Shown here: positions 22,491-33,623 of the stretch, piece after piece
Layout: every line of letters starts with the position of its first letter
Numbering within the stretch: position 1 is the first letter of the stretch
DNA from: Gnetum montanum
Lineage: Eukaryota; Streptophyta; Gnetopsida; Gnetales; Gnetaceae
Assembly (NCBI GenBank): GCA_015680685.1
Contig: MNCI01005623.1
Span: forward strand, 215,045-279,044
Length of the DNA: 64,000 bases
Reading direction: 5' to 3'
Position numbers and translations under genes: made by a program
The notes under the pieces: generated by a model
Told to the model about the DNA's origin: nothing
Databases searched by the model: none
What the model saw: only the letters and a program-made list of their open reading frames with translations

Positions 22491-23576
22491 ATGGATCCAT
22501 CAGCTTCTGCATTTCCTCAGGGAAGTTCATTTACCTCACCTCAACTTGATTTTCTTTTACCGAATGATATTTTTGAAGTAGTCTCTAAAGATATCACATC
22601 TCGGTTTTTGTTTTTTCAAATTGTGGGGTTTTTACCACGGTCTCCAAGTTTAAACACTCAAGTCCATAGCCTCCTTCAACCCCATGGCATTCAGGTTTCT
22701 CATGCTCGTTACTACGCTCGTCATTTCATTCTGGTAGAATTATCTGATGCTTCCTAGGTCGAAAAGGCTCTCTCTCAAAAAAATTTTCCAACTAGAAATG
22801 CAACCCTTATCGCACGCACCTGGAGTTTTGACTTTAATGTCAATGACCCCGCTTTTAATATAATTCCTTGTTACATAGAACTGCCCAATCTTCCACTCAT
22901 TTTCTCCTCTGTTGAGAGGGACATTGTTAGCACCCTGGGCCTTATTATTTCCAATCATTGTAAGGCGATCAATTGAACTCAAATTCGCCGTTATTGTATT
23001 GAACTGGATATAGCCCGTCGGAAGACCTCATTAAACCTCGGTGCTAGTGGAAAAATCTTTACCCAAAAAGTGGACTATTTTTATCTTCCAAAATCATGTA
23101 GCTATTGTCACAGGGTCGAGCATCATATCTCGGCGTGTCCCATCCTAGCCAGGAAAAAACAATCTGTAGCCTCTCAGAAGACTAGTTCCCTAGTCACACC
23201 ACCAGTAGGTCCATCCTCAGTATCCTTTAAATTCGGATCTCCTCTCCCAACAACTCCTAAATCCTCCTCTCATTCTAGCTGCTCCAAGCTACAGAAACAA
23301 CAGTCAGGTACTCACACCACCACCCAGGTCATCCCCTCAAACGTTGTCAAGAACTCATTCTCAGAGGATGAGTTCGTGGTGGCCAATGGTAGGAAACGAG
23401 TTAAAGCTTCCCTTCGTTCTACTTCTCCCTCCACCTCCTCTTCACTAGACACTTCCATGGCCCTTGTCCCCACCAACAACTCCTTTGCCCTCCTGTCAGG
23501 AACAAAGGAAACTGATACTTCGACTCCCAAACCTTTTGTTGCCCTCCCATCCAACCTACCCCTGGTTTTCCCATGA
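22491..23576 (+). pseudogene. LINE ORF1, RNA-binding protein with CCHC knuckle
   Basis: One continuous frame of 361 codons runs from ATG 22491 to TGA 23574-23576, broken by TAG at 22755 and TGA at 22974. The first half has the character of the nucleic-acid-binding N-terminal domain of plant LINE ORF1 proteins (PRSPSLNTQVHSLLQPHGIQ, then ARTWSFDFNVNDPAFN). A zinc knuckle CSYCHRVEHHISAC (C-2-C-4-H-4-C) lies near residues 203-216, followed by a serine/threonine-rich tail. ORF1 proteins coat the LINE RNA. The stop overlaps the ORF2 start as ATGA. Both internal stops could come from single C-to-T or G-to-A changes. Confidence 0.8.
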
Positions 23577-26500
23577 ATCTCCTTTCTTGGAACGTTCGAG
23601 GCCTTACTGATAGGCTTCGACGAAAGCGAGCAGGCAACTTTATATCTAATCTTAATTTGACTTTTGATTTCATTCTCCTTCAAGAAATTAAGATTTCCGC
23701 CGACCTTTTATCCTATTCCGCCCATTGGTTTCTTCCTCACTCCTCACTCCTAGCGACATCCCATGCATGTGGGAAAGGAGGAGTGTCATCCTATTGGAAA
23801 ACTAAAATCCTTCAAAGCGGTTCGGATTCTGGGCATAGAGTTTCCTGGGCCACCTTCTCATCCCAGCACGGCCCCTTTGGCATTTGCTCAATATATGCCC
23901 CAAATGACTCCACAGAACGGGCTCTCCTTTGGCATGAACTTGCAACTTCTCTCCCCCCAATGCCTTGGATATTCGGAGGAGATTTTAACATGGTAGAATT
24001 CCCTCAAGATAAGCTCGGAGGGGTATTTCTTCAATTGCCCAATCTCGAGTATCAGGCCTGATCTGCATTTAAGAAAAGATTTTACCTCTCAGACGGGGTA
24101 GACAACTCCATGTGCGCTCCCCCCCATAGATTTACTTGGAGCAATCTCCGTCTAGGGCAAGCTCGCATCTACAACAGGTTAGATAGGTTTCATTTCTCCA
24201 CCCTCTCCTTTTGGCAAGCTTGCTCTGCCACTACAGTTCATCATCATGCCACCTTATCCGACCACCTTCCTCTCTCCATATCTATCAAGATTCATGGTAG
24301 CCCTGATCGACAAAAATTCCATCATTTCAGACTACACAACAACTTTTTTTCTTCCCCCACTGCCCAACTTCTTCTCTCCAACCTTTGGAATGCCGAACCT
24401 AGGCCCCTAAATCAGACGGGTTGGATTAATTGGTGGCATCGTGCTTCATGTCGAGTGCGAAACCTCGCTCATTCATATGGTAAGATCGTGGCTGCTCAAG
24501 CCAAACTTGAATACAACAAAATTCACCTCACTATTGAGCATCTCACTAACAAACTAGCTCAAGATCCCTTCAATACTCTAGTTCACGAGGAGCTAGCTAG
24601 AGCACGTGTTGCCTTCCAACATTGGGAAGTGTACCGAGCACAAAGTGCCTTAACTAAAAGTCGGCTCACTTGGTTAAATATTCAAGATGAGCACTGTAAG
24701 GAATTTTTTAAATATCTTAATGCTGCTTCCCCTTCGCGTGCTATAGACAAAATCTCATGTGAGGGTACCACCATTACTAACCACAATAGTATCCTCTCTT
24801 TTCTTAAGAACCACTACGAAACCCTTTTTGCTGCTACCCCAATGGACATCTCTTTGTTCCAGGTTGCCACCCCTGATTATCCTCGCCTTATTAATCCTAC
24901 TATGCTACAAAGCCTTGATGCTGATATCACTCTAGCAGAGCTACAAGAGGCTTGTTCCAAGTTAAGTCGAGGAAAGACTCCTGGTTATGATGGGTTTCCA
25001 GTAGAATTTTTTCAAAATCATTGGGATTTGGTTGGCAAGGATCTTTTGCAGGTCATTAATGAGGCTCTCTTAACTGGTTCCCTTGGGCCTAATCTAAATC
25101 AAGGGGTAATTCGTCTCCTCCCCAAGTCTGGGGATCTAACCGATATCTCCAATTGGCGTCCCATAACTCTTCTCAATGTAGTGTTAAAATTTGGGCGAAG
25201 TGCCTTGCCTTACGGCTGAAAAAAATTCTCGGTCAGATCATATCCCCTCAGCAAACAGGATTCGTTCCTGGTAGATATATTTTAGACAATGTGGTAGCGG
25301 CGTGGGAAGGTCTCAAGTGGGCTGAGGATGATGGACAAGATATTCTCCTAGTGAAACTAGATTATGCCAAGGCTTATGACAACATTAAGTGGGATTTTAT
25401 CTTGCAGACTATGACCAAACTGGGTTTTGGACCCAAGTTCTTGCATATGGTGAAATGTTTATTCTCCGATGCTACTGCAAGAATTGCCACTACCTTCGGC
25501 ATTACCTCTCCCTTTCCAATACATAGGTCTGTGCGCCAAGGTTGTCCTCTCGCCCCTGATCTCTTTATCATTGCATCAGACTTTCTTTGTCATCAAATTA
25601 ACCTGGACATTAAAACTAAAGTTCTCACTGGGGTTAGCCTTTCCTCCTCTCAACAACAGCTTCTCAATATGCACTTTGCCGATGACTCCTTTTTTCTAGT
25701 TCAAAACACAGCCACCAATTTGCACCGCCTCTTATCAAGGGTGGAGCAATATTGCACACTCTCAGGTTCCATAATTAACTGGAATAAATCCTCTGTTTAT
25801 AGCTTTAAGGGCAATTACAACCATGTGACCCACTATAAGTGGAAGCAGCTTCAAGATCAAGACATCGTTAAGATTCTGGGAATCCCTTTCCGCTTTAGAG
25901 GCTCAACATCTATCCTTTGGGAGCAAGTTATTCATCGAATTCAAAAGAAACTCGACAAATGGAAAACTAAACCCCTCACACTTGCGGGTAAATACCTTGT
26001 TTGTAAGTCCATATGCGCGTCCACCCATGTGTATTACTCTTCGTGTTGGGCCCCCTCCCAAGCTGCCTACCAGAAGCTAGAACGGTTATTCCGTGACTTT
26101 ATGTGGTCCTCCAAGGACTCTCAAAAAGGCTTTCATCGTGTCGCTTGGACTATTGTTACTCTCCCCAAGAATAAGGGTGGCTTAGGCCTTTTGAACTCCT
26201 ATAAGCAAGGAATTACCCTGGTTGCTAAGTGGTTGGTACAACATTTAGATGCCTCAAATATTATAGGGACCCTCCTCCAATTAAGGCTTCATCAAGCCTT
26301 TCCTAAAAATAAGCCCTTCTGGAAAGACATCCATTTCGTTAATTGGATTCTTTCCCCCCTCACTATCATTCTTCCCGGATCTCATGTTTTCAAAAGCATT
26401 TGGAGGGCCTGGCAAATTGTACACACTCACATAGACTGGACTAACGTTAAAATCAACCCTACTATCCTCTCTAAAGTGTGTCCGTGGTGGTTACCTCTGT

Positions 26501-27393
26501 CACCCGCTCCCCTTGCTATCACAAATGCTAAGGTGGCTACCTCGTGGTATCGAAAAGGTGTCATTTCCTTGAATTGTCTTAGGCTTGCTAGTCGTTGGAT
26601 TTCAGGGGTCGAGTTTAACACTTTGTATGGGGAGTCGGCTGCAATGAAACATTGCCTTATTCAGATTTACTCTTTCCTCCATGGTCACTGGCACCTGGAT
26701 GTTACAGTGCAAAGCCTTTTTCATGGCCTTCAATGGCTTAATGGGGTTAAACTCTTTCCCTATCGGCCATCTGTTCCCTTTCATCTCATGCACGACCCAT
26801 CTGCAGTCATTCAACGTTGCAATAAATATTGGCACAAACAAGAGTCAGAAACATTTTGGATCCCTCTCTTCCAACTTATTTGGAAACTTCCGACCCTCCC
26901 CAAAATTAAGCAGTTCCTTTGGTGTCTTCTCCACCATGGTCTTCCTATCGGAAAACGTCTAGAATATCTTGGGATTCCTAATCCCACTTGCCCTCTATGT
27001 GGTGGACTAGATGACTTTGTCCATGTGTTTTGGCAATGTCCCTTTGCTCAACATGTGTGGCAGTGGACTTCTAAAGCTTTTCCATCCTACAAGCTATCTC
27101 AAGAGGATGCCATATTCGGATTCTTGAACATTACTTCTACTAATCTTAATTTTCTGTGGAAAGTTATTAGACCTATTATTTTATATTATATTTGGAAGCG
27201 AAGATGCAATGTTCTATTTCAAAAGACAGAGTATTCTAACAAATGTTTGCTTACCAGGTTGGAGATGTTGCAGATCTTTCGCCTCACCTATTTTCAACTC
27301 ACATCTCAAGCATCCAAGTTCAATCTGGACAGTCATCAATTGGTTCATCTCCTGCAGCTATGGGAAAGACCTATGTGTTTTAGTTACACTTAG
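23573..27393 (+). pseudogene. LINE ORF2: endonuclease and reverse transcriptase
   Basis: ORF2 encodes the target-primed reverse transcription enzyme. The endonuclease starts LLSWNVRGL and keeps LLQEIKI, SIYAPND, GGDFN and SDHLPL. RT motifs follow: NWRPITLLN, QTGFVPGRYILDNV, KLDYAKAYDNI, RQGCPLAPDLF and the catalytic FADD of MHFADDSFF near 25677. The C-terminus has a zf-RVT domain (FLWCLLHHGLP...CPLCGGLDDFVHVFWQC). No RNaseH domain is seen. A TGA at 24059-24061 interrupts the endonuclease. A one-base deletion in the A run at 25186-25189 shifts the frame within RT. All catalytic residues I can see are otherwise kept. Confidence 0.85.
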
Positions 27394-27603
27394 CATCAAA
27401 TTCTATGTCATTCTATTTTGTAAAAAGCTAGTATGTGCGAACATTTGGTTGTGTCCCAACTTAGGGTACCTTCTCTAATACTAATTTATTTTTAAGGTGT
27501 TTCCCGAGTGTCATTCACGTTGCTCTCAGTTTTCCCCTTCCCTTAACCCCTTCCCTTAACCTTATGACTTATTCAAGTTGTTGTAATTGATGCTCCTTTA
27601 ATT

Positions 27604-27639
27604 TCAATAAATCTTCTTTTCGGGGTCCGACACCCCCCC
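27604..27639 (+). terminator. LINE 3' end with terminal hairpin
   Basis: CAATAAA (27605-27611) is followed by GGGGT-CCGAC-ACCCC (27622-27636), a 5-bp stem with a 5-nt loop. Three C then lead directly into the right TSD, and no poly(A) tail is present. Plant L1 groups with a conserved 3' hairpin recognised by their own RT are known, and this terminus fits that type. Confidence 0.6.
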
Positions 27640-27654
27640 AATTATTGTTACGGA
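27640..27654 (+). repeat. LINE target site duplication, right
   Basis: AATTATTGTTACGGA, identical to 21641-21655. Part of it (attgttacggactc) is repeated once more immediately downstream, a local 14-bp tandem repeat in host DNA. Confidence 0.8.
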
Positions 27655-27829
27655 CTCATTGTTACGGACTCAAATCCAATTGCAGCATAATAGTGAAATC
27701 AATTCAATTCAGTCCAATTCAGGAGGTTGCTATTTCCGTGACCGTTACGTCTCCACTGACATGTTCGCAAAGTAAATCTTCAAAATAGTTAATCTGGCGC
27801 AGCAGGGAACTGCAAATTTATCCATCCGC

Positions 27830-27850
27830 GCATATATACATATAAAATAT
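27830..27850 (+). promoter_or_regulatory. Candidate TATA region of the small host gene
   Basis: The stretch catatatacatataaaat lies about 150 bp before the candidate ATG at 27990. It is followed by a GC-richer leader with acacgtccgcg, as in many plant promoters. No transcript evidence is available. Confidence 0.35.
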
Positions 27851-27989
27851 TGAGCCGCTCACCGGCATTCTCACGCACGCAGCACACGTCCGCGTTTTCG
27901 AATACGCGTCTGCAATCGTGTCTTTCCGTCCTCGCTCCTGCACAGGTACTCCAACCAGAGGAACTTCCATTTCCATTCCAGGATCATCG

Positions 27990-28664
27990 ATGAGCAATTT
28001 AAGGTAGGGAACCTCTGCATTTCGAAAATTTCTCTGTTTCTTTGAATGCTTAATCTTTTATCCTGTGAAATAGGAAATTAGGAATCTGAATACCTGGAGT
28101 AGACTAGAGAGCTCGTAGACTTCAAGCTTTTCTTCGTTTCTTTGGAACGTGAATCCGTTTATGCAATGAAATAGGAAATCATTAATCTGGAAAGCTGCTC
28201 TTGAAAGTAGAAAGCTGCTAGAATTCAAAATTTGCTCCATGTTTTTGGAATGTGAAGCTGTTTAAGGTGTGAAATATGAAAATACCATCTGTAAACCTGA
28301 TAGATGCGATTCTTGCACAGACTGCATGCCAATACGTTTTAGTTCTTCCAATCTCTAATTGTTGTTCTGCCTGTAATTAAGCAGCGAGATTACGGACGCT
28401 GACATTCTGGCGGCACGGCTGCTGATGAAGATGAGGCATAGCGCGAGCTCGCAGTTGCAGATAATCGATTACTCTGATGCCAGCAGAGTATGCGGAAGAG
28501 GAGGAAGATGCAGCAAACGAAATGCCAATGAAATTCATGAGAGCGATGTTTCTGCGGAATCTCGGCCGGAGAAACGCGCGAGGCGGTGTCGCGCGGACTT
28601 ACTCTCCACAGATTTTCATGATGATCAACTGCGTCCTCGGTACAGACTTGTGTCTGAGATATAA
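27990..28664 (+). CDS. Candidate two-exon gene for a small basic protein
   Basis: Exon 1 (27990-28003, 14 nt, starting ATG AGC AAT) is followed by an intron with gtaggg donor and ttaagcag acceptor (28004-28384). Exon 2 (28385-28664) continues in frame, giving 97 residues. The protein starts MSNLSEITDADILAARLLMK, has a cysteine/glycine-rich part (CGRGGRCSKR), a basic cluster RPEKRARR that could be a nuclear signal, and ends RPRYRLVSEI. The higher GC and CpG content, the clean splice sites and the promoter-like upstream DNA set it apart from the repeats. I do not recognise the family. A longer frame at 28477-28713 overlaps it but joins less well to exon 1. The LINE lies only about 335 bp upstream. 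Confidence 0.45.
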
Positions 28665-29190
28665 AGAAATTGTTGTTAGAGCTTTTGCCTTCTGTTTGAG
28701 CGCCATTCTTTAAATGAAATATCAAGGGTTTTGATTCTCCAGACGGAATTTTGCAAGCATAGATTCCTAAGTCTGCGAACTCTATAGCTCGGGATCGAAT
28801 TTACTGTTTTCTTTTGTCCGGAATTGTGATCTGCAACATTTTCAGAGTCCTGCTGCTGTCGAGATTTTATTCCACATTCATTTTTAATTGCGTTGATTTT
28901 ATCCTCCGGCACCAGATTTCGCTTTCTATGAAAAATCAGATTTTGTAGAGAAAATTGGATTATGTTCATGCTGGAGATAACTGCATCGCCGGCACAGTTG
29001 AGAAAAACAGATGTCAGTCACCTGGGGTTGATTTGGACTCGAAGAGGTCATTAAGATACTTGATATAAATATAGTTTTTGGGCTTAGATTCCCCTTCTGC
29101 AAGTGAGCGAGAGGGGTAATTTTGTGTCGTAATTTGGCTGACGTCGTAGTCTTTACCAACTGCGTTTTTTTAGTAAAGGCGATTCGAATA
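28665..29190. other. Downstream region of the small gene
   Basis: Moderate GC sequence, probably 3' UTR and flank. No further exon, element or RNA gene is supported. The antisense frame at 28926-29246 shows no recognisable motif. Confidence 0.35.
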
Positions 29191-29205
29191 TAACAATGCC
29201 TCAAA

Positions 29206-29290
29206 GTTAGTATGCTTAGGGTAGTGGTAAAAGGTTTTGAACCCAATATCTTTTAGAACCAATGTGAGATAACTAAGCTTATGACCTTAA
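29206..29290 (+). mobile_element. SINE-like fragment related to that at 20.9 kb
   Basis: tatgcttagggtagtgg (29211-29227) resembles an A box, and ggttttgaaccc (29233-29244) a B box. The spacing is too short for a working pol III promoter, so it is an internally deleted copy. Confidence 0.3.
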
Positions 29291-29299
29291 TTTCCGCTT

Positions 29300-30059
29300 G
29301 GGAGCTAACAAGGTTTATGTCCTTAATTTCAGCCTATGCATTTGAGAAGAATTTTTGAAGGTTGTCTTCATTACCATGGTAAATTTGGTAACAATGTGGT
29401 TGTTATAATCATTGGTCTAAGTAAAGGTCATGGCTTTAATCTCACCATGCATCATCTTACCTTCACAATGGAGAAAATTATTGGCTTCCTTCTTTGTTTA
29501 AAGTATGATGAAAGTTGTTTTTCTCATTATCAAAATAAAAACTTTTACTTGTTCATATGTTAAGATATACAACCAATATGATATTTTGATTTAACTTAGG
29601 AAAGAGTATATCATTGTTTCAACCACAACTCAAACATTCAAATATTGCATAAAAAAAGTTAAAGTAGTTAAGTTATACTCTCATCGCAAGTTATTTTCCT
29701 TTTTAAGTATATATTGGATAGTTAAAGTTGATATTGATATTATGTAGAAAAGTGTTATATTTTAGCATAATGCATTACAAAGCTTAACCAATAAGCTATA
29801 TGCTTTATGAAATTTGTTAAAGATTATTTGGTTCAATAATATTATAGATACATGGCATTAAGCTACAAATAAGACATAGTTCGCTTTGGGTAGAGCATGT
29901 GGTTCATGGTAGTGCAAGTTACACATAGCCCTCTTAAAGAGGGCTTTATTGAGATATATACCACATAGGGGCATGCTAAAAGTATATGGTGTCAAATGGA
30001 CAACCAACAATAGAAAATCCTTATCCATTACTCTACCTACCTTAATAAGTTAGCCTATG
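29300..30059. other. No assignable feature
   Basis: AT-rich DNA up to the N2 insertion point. It contains one 75-codon frame without recognisable motifs. Confidence 0.4.
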
Positions 30060-30064
30060 CTATT
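30060..30064 (+). repeat. N2 target site duplication, left (CTATT)
   Basis: Matches 36050-36054. Confidence 0.85.
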
Positions 30065-30473
30065 TGATGGGTCGCATGGGCCACGATATCACGTCTGTCA
30101 CGATATCGCATCCCCTGCGATATTGCGTACAAGATATCGTAGTCTGCCGCAATGTCTATAAATAAGAAGCGTCTCTCCCTTGTTTGACAATTAGGAGTTA
30201 GAAGTAGTGAAGCTTTGGCAGTTTGATCCCTCCAGAGTTAGATTATTTTTCCAGTGTCTGCCNAGCATTAGGTTAGAACACATCATACACCTCACTCTGG
30301 ACTAAACCATACGTGACAAATATAATACTAGTCCAGGTGGGAAGATAGCGAACTGCAGCCTAAGGTTAATGATCTAGGTGCCACAACTAGTCCGTCTGCA
30401 GAGTTCGACCGGATCGCGCGTGAAAACACTCGTATTCATATGGTTGAGTGTAGGGGTACCTTGCCACTTATCA
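30065..30473 (+). mobile_element. N2 5' LTR, incomplete in this assembly
   Basis: It is 409 bp against 848 bp for the 3' LTR. The U3 start has three GATATC sites before TATAAATA (30157-30164). The sequence jumps at the N (30263) from the equivalent of about 35441 to the equivalent of about 35840 in the 3' LTR. The fragment at the start also lacks one GATATC repeat block. Confidence 0.75.
30263..30263. other. N hiding about 400 bp of LTR
   Basis: Comparison with the 3' LTR shows that roughly 400 bp are absent at this single N. It therefore stands for a gap of unknown size. Confidence 0.7.
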
Positions 30474-30474
30474 T

Positions 30475-30492
30475 TGGCACCGTTGCCGAGGA
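30475..30492 (+). promoter_or_regulatory. N2 primer binding site
   Basis: TGGCACCGTTGCCGAGGA differs at two positions from the tRNA-Asp complement and starts one base after the LTR. Confidence 0.85.
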
Positions 30493-30613
30493 CGGTGCTA
30501 GTTATCTAGATTATTTATATCATACAAGGTCGCTGTAAAGGACTTAACGATATATCTCTTAGAAAGAAGTAATTATAAAAAGTCACATTCAAATTCACAC
30601 ACCACTTTAAACA

Positions 30614-32521
30614 ATGCCTCTCCTACAAGACAATAATAATGCCACACTTAGTGAGGAAGTTCAATGGAGAACCAACGAACTCTTTGACGATGAAGATTAG
30701 AGTATACAACTTGATGTGGGAGTTTCTTATAAACATCAACGAAAACAACGTCATCCTAATACACGAAAGCCTAACTTACCCGATGACGATGAACTCCCAC
30801 TGGCCACTACAATCTTAACGCAAATACAAGGGGCTGTTCAAATCTCACGTAGGCATCGTAAAGAGAGTTGTCTACCCAAGATCGATTTAAACAACTTTCC
30901 TAAATTTTTAGGAGGCTATGACTTAGATCTGCATCAACATTTATAAGCCTTCTACGATGCCTACACATGGAATAACATTGATAATAGGTGGTAAAAACTT
31001 AAGCTCTTTCCTATGACACTCGTTGACCAAGAAAAAATATGGTATAGATCATTAAAACCAAATTCAATACGATGCTAGTCAACAATGGTAGAAGCCTTTA
31101 ATGACAAATATCAAACCTATGCAAGAGTGTCAGCCTTGAGGAAACAAATCCAAGGATGGAAACAAGCAAAACATGAACCCTTGGACATGGCCTTAGAAAG
31201 ATATTATGCACTGTTAAACAACTGTCCAGGCCATGGGTTTTCCGAGGAAAGGCTAATGTACCATATCATTGATGGGCTACGTAATGAAACAAGAGAGACC
31301 TTAGGAGTATATGCCCAAGGTCAACTATACGAACTATGAATCCATCAAATCCAAGAGCTTATTAAGTGGGTAGCAAAAGAAGAAGGAGAAATAGCTCAAT
31401 GGGAGTGTTGAAAAACATCAACGAGACCAAAAAATCAACTCAACAAAGGTCCATGATCATAAAAAGGAGAAATCAACCAATCTCAAGGTGAAAACATCAT
31501 CTCTGCCAATACAACAATCATTAGAAGAAGCTGAGGCAAAGATCAATAAGATGTTGGAATGGATGTATCAAAAGTGTGGAGAATATATCAACATCATTGG
31601 AGATAGAGTTTTGACAACCTAAGAAGCAGGACAAAACATTAAACATTCGGAGAAAAAGAATGAAGGGAATAAGCGCTCAACTGCCAATCATACGTATGAA
31701 TGCAACATATGCCTGTATAATCACCCCAAGGGCCAATGCCCAGTATTGTTACATTTATAGGAGCATTGGGGAAGCATGTTACATCTAGAGTTCGTGCAAA
31801 GATACTGTGTTCGATCACAGTGGAAAAAATCCCAGTCGTGGGGGAGACCACCACTAAACTAGAGGCACCTTTCATATTGTCTGAATCCAAATGCTTATCA
31901 AGTTCAACATCTTGTTCCTCCAACTGGGCCAATGCACTTTATCTCACCACAATACCATTCTCCTCCATACTATCAACCCATGCCTCCAACACAACCACCA
32001 CCTTTTGCACCTTATACGCCTCCTAACTTTCAACATTCTCATCCTTTCCCTCCTTCCATAGTGTCGTCAACTGTTCCTAAGGTGCCTGCACCACAACAAC
32101 AAACCATAAACAACACTTGTGCTACTTCTACCAATAGCAGTGAAAAGCCTCCTCGACATCCAAAGTATCCCTTCTTTAAACATGGCCATAAGAAGGGACA
32201 ACATAATTCTGAGGCCACTGTATCTTCTGACTCAGCACAAGTCCCACACTGTGGTGCACCCTTACCTTTGAACCCAACACCTCATGTAACTTCATCAGGG
32301 CCACTAACTCACACTCCAACAATCATCTGGCCCAATGAACACAGACATGAAGAGTGACAACCCGATCCTTGCATACCATCTAACAGTCTCAAACATCATA
32401 GTGGGTCAACTCATTATTCGGGAACTACATCGTACAAAGTGCCCCACTATGCTTACTATAATCAAGTGTGTGAACCTTGAGGGGATAAGTATGATCGAGC
32501 CCCAATACTTCCAACATGCAA
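30614..32521 (+). pseudogene. N2 gag remnant
   Basis: The ATG at 30614 opens a frame homologous to N1 gag (LPDDDELPLATTI, LRKQIQGWKQAKHEPLDMA, NNCPGHGFSEERL). It has scattered stops, one shared with N1 and N4 at 31337-31339. A 2-nt deletion near 31405 shifts the frame. The zinc knuckle CNICLYNHPKGQC is at about 31700-31738. The proline-rich part follows in the shifted frame (YSPP and QPMPPTQPPPF motifs). The 3' end is lost in the N gap. Confidence 0.75.
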
Positions 32522-32530
32522 NNNNNNNNN
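32522..32530. other. Assembly gap (nine N)
   Basis: By comparison with N1, the C-terminal end of gag and some following DNA, roughly 400 bp, are missing here. Confidence 0.8.
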
Positions 32531-32612
32531 TCTGTGGGAGTTATCATGCAACGTGGTTGTACTAAGATCCTTGTAGATCTAATGAAAAATGGAAGTAAGA
32601 GTAATCAAAAGG

Positions 32613-33463
32613 GCACTCGAAAGTCAAACGTTGTTCTAGGGGGTCCTAATGGAAAGACATGCACCCACGCTTGAAGGTTGGCAATTTCTCTGGATTCAAT
32701 ATTCAAAAAAAAAAACCAAGAGAAAAGAAAAAGAAGAAAAGTTTCACAAAACAAAAATCACTCCTCCCTTGGACGAAATGCCAAGTGATTGTACGCCTTG
32801 TTGTTATGGTACTCTCATAGTTGTTCATCATGGGATGAAACAATGCGATGTCACTGATTAGAAGGATGGACTTGGTCCTGATCTTGGAACGACGGGTTAA
32901 TGACACATTAATCATGCTTTTCACACAGGATTCACTATGCCCTGGGTCAGTTACCTCATGTCCCAATCTCTATGATCCCTTTCTATACTTCGTCTCATCT
33001 CACTGTTCATGTAATTGTAGCTTGTGTCCCGTGTAGCACTCGAAAGTCGAATGCTATTCTAGGGGCTCCCATTGGAAAGACATGCACCCATGCCTGAAGG
33101 TTGGCAATTTCTCTGGATTCAATATTCAGAGAAAAAAAAAACCAAGAGAAAAGAAAAAGAAGAAAAGTGCCACAAAACAAAAATCACTCCTCCCTTGGAC
33201 GAAACGCCAAGTGATTGTACACCTTGTTGTTATGGTACTCTCATAGTTGTTCATCATGGGATGAAATAGTGCAATGTTTCTGATTAGAAGGATGGACTTG
33301 GTCCTGATCTTGGAACGACGGGTTAATGACATGTTAATCATGTTTTTCATGTAGGATTCACTATGCCCTAGGTCAGTTACCTCATGTCCCAATCTCTATG
33401 ATCCCTTTCTATACTTTGTCTCATCTCACTGTTCATGTAATTGTAGCTCGTGTCCCGTGTAGC
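32613..33463 (+). repeat. 423-bp tandem duplication in N2
   Basis: Copy 1 (32613-33035) and copy 2 (33036-about 33463) start gcactcgaaagtc and are nearly identical. N1 and N4 have one copy of this non-coding block, so the duplication arose in N2 or its immediate source. Confidence 0.75.
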
Positions 33464-33568
33464 ATAGAATTTTCATCTCATTCCGGTGATATTTACATGT
33501 GTGTGTTTTGTGGAGTTAGTGCAAATTACATTTAACCCTTCTAGTGCCCACGGACACTTTAAGTGTGG

Positions 33569-33623
33569 TTACACAAGGGCATTATAAGTTGGAACCTGCT
33601 TTGGGGAGGATCCACTTGTGTAA
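33569..33623 (+). other. N2 conserved RNA hairpin candidate
   Basis: TTACACAAG (33569-33577) pairs perfectly with CTTGTGTAA (33615-33623). Relative to N4, a C-G/G-C step is replaced by A-T/T-A on both arms, a compensatory change. Confidence 0.6.

Larger units (their letters stand above)
21656..27639 (+). mobile_element. Full-length L1-type LINE
   Basis: A 5984-bp non-LTR element is bracketed by a 15-bp TSD. It has a GC-rich 5' UTR, ORF1 with a CCHC knuckle, ORF2 with an AP-like endonuclease, reverse transcriptase and a C-terminal zf-RVT domain, and a short 3' UTR ending in a small hairpin instead of poly(A). Coding damage is light: two stops in ORF1, and one stop plus one single-base deletion in ORF2. 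With the exact TSD, this makes it the youngest insertion in the window. It lies about 335 bp upstream of a candidate host gene. Confidence 0.85.

Noticed and set aside
28477-28713. A 78-codon frame overlapping the small host gene
   Set aside because: It does not join in frame to exon 1, and its product is less structured; the 28425-28664 frame continues exon 1 cleanly.
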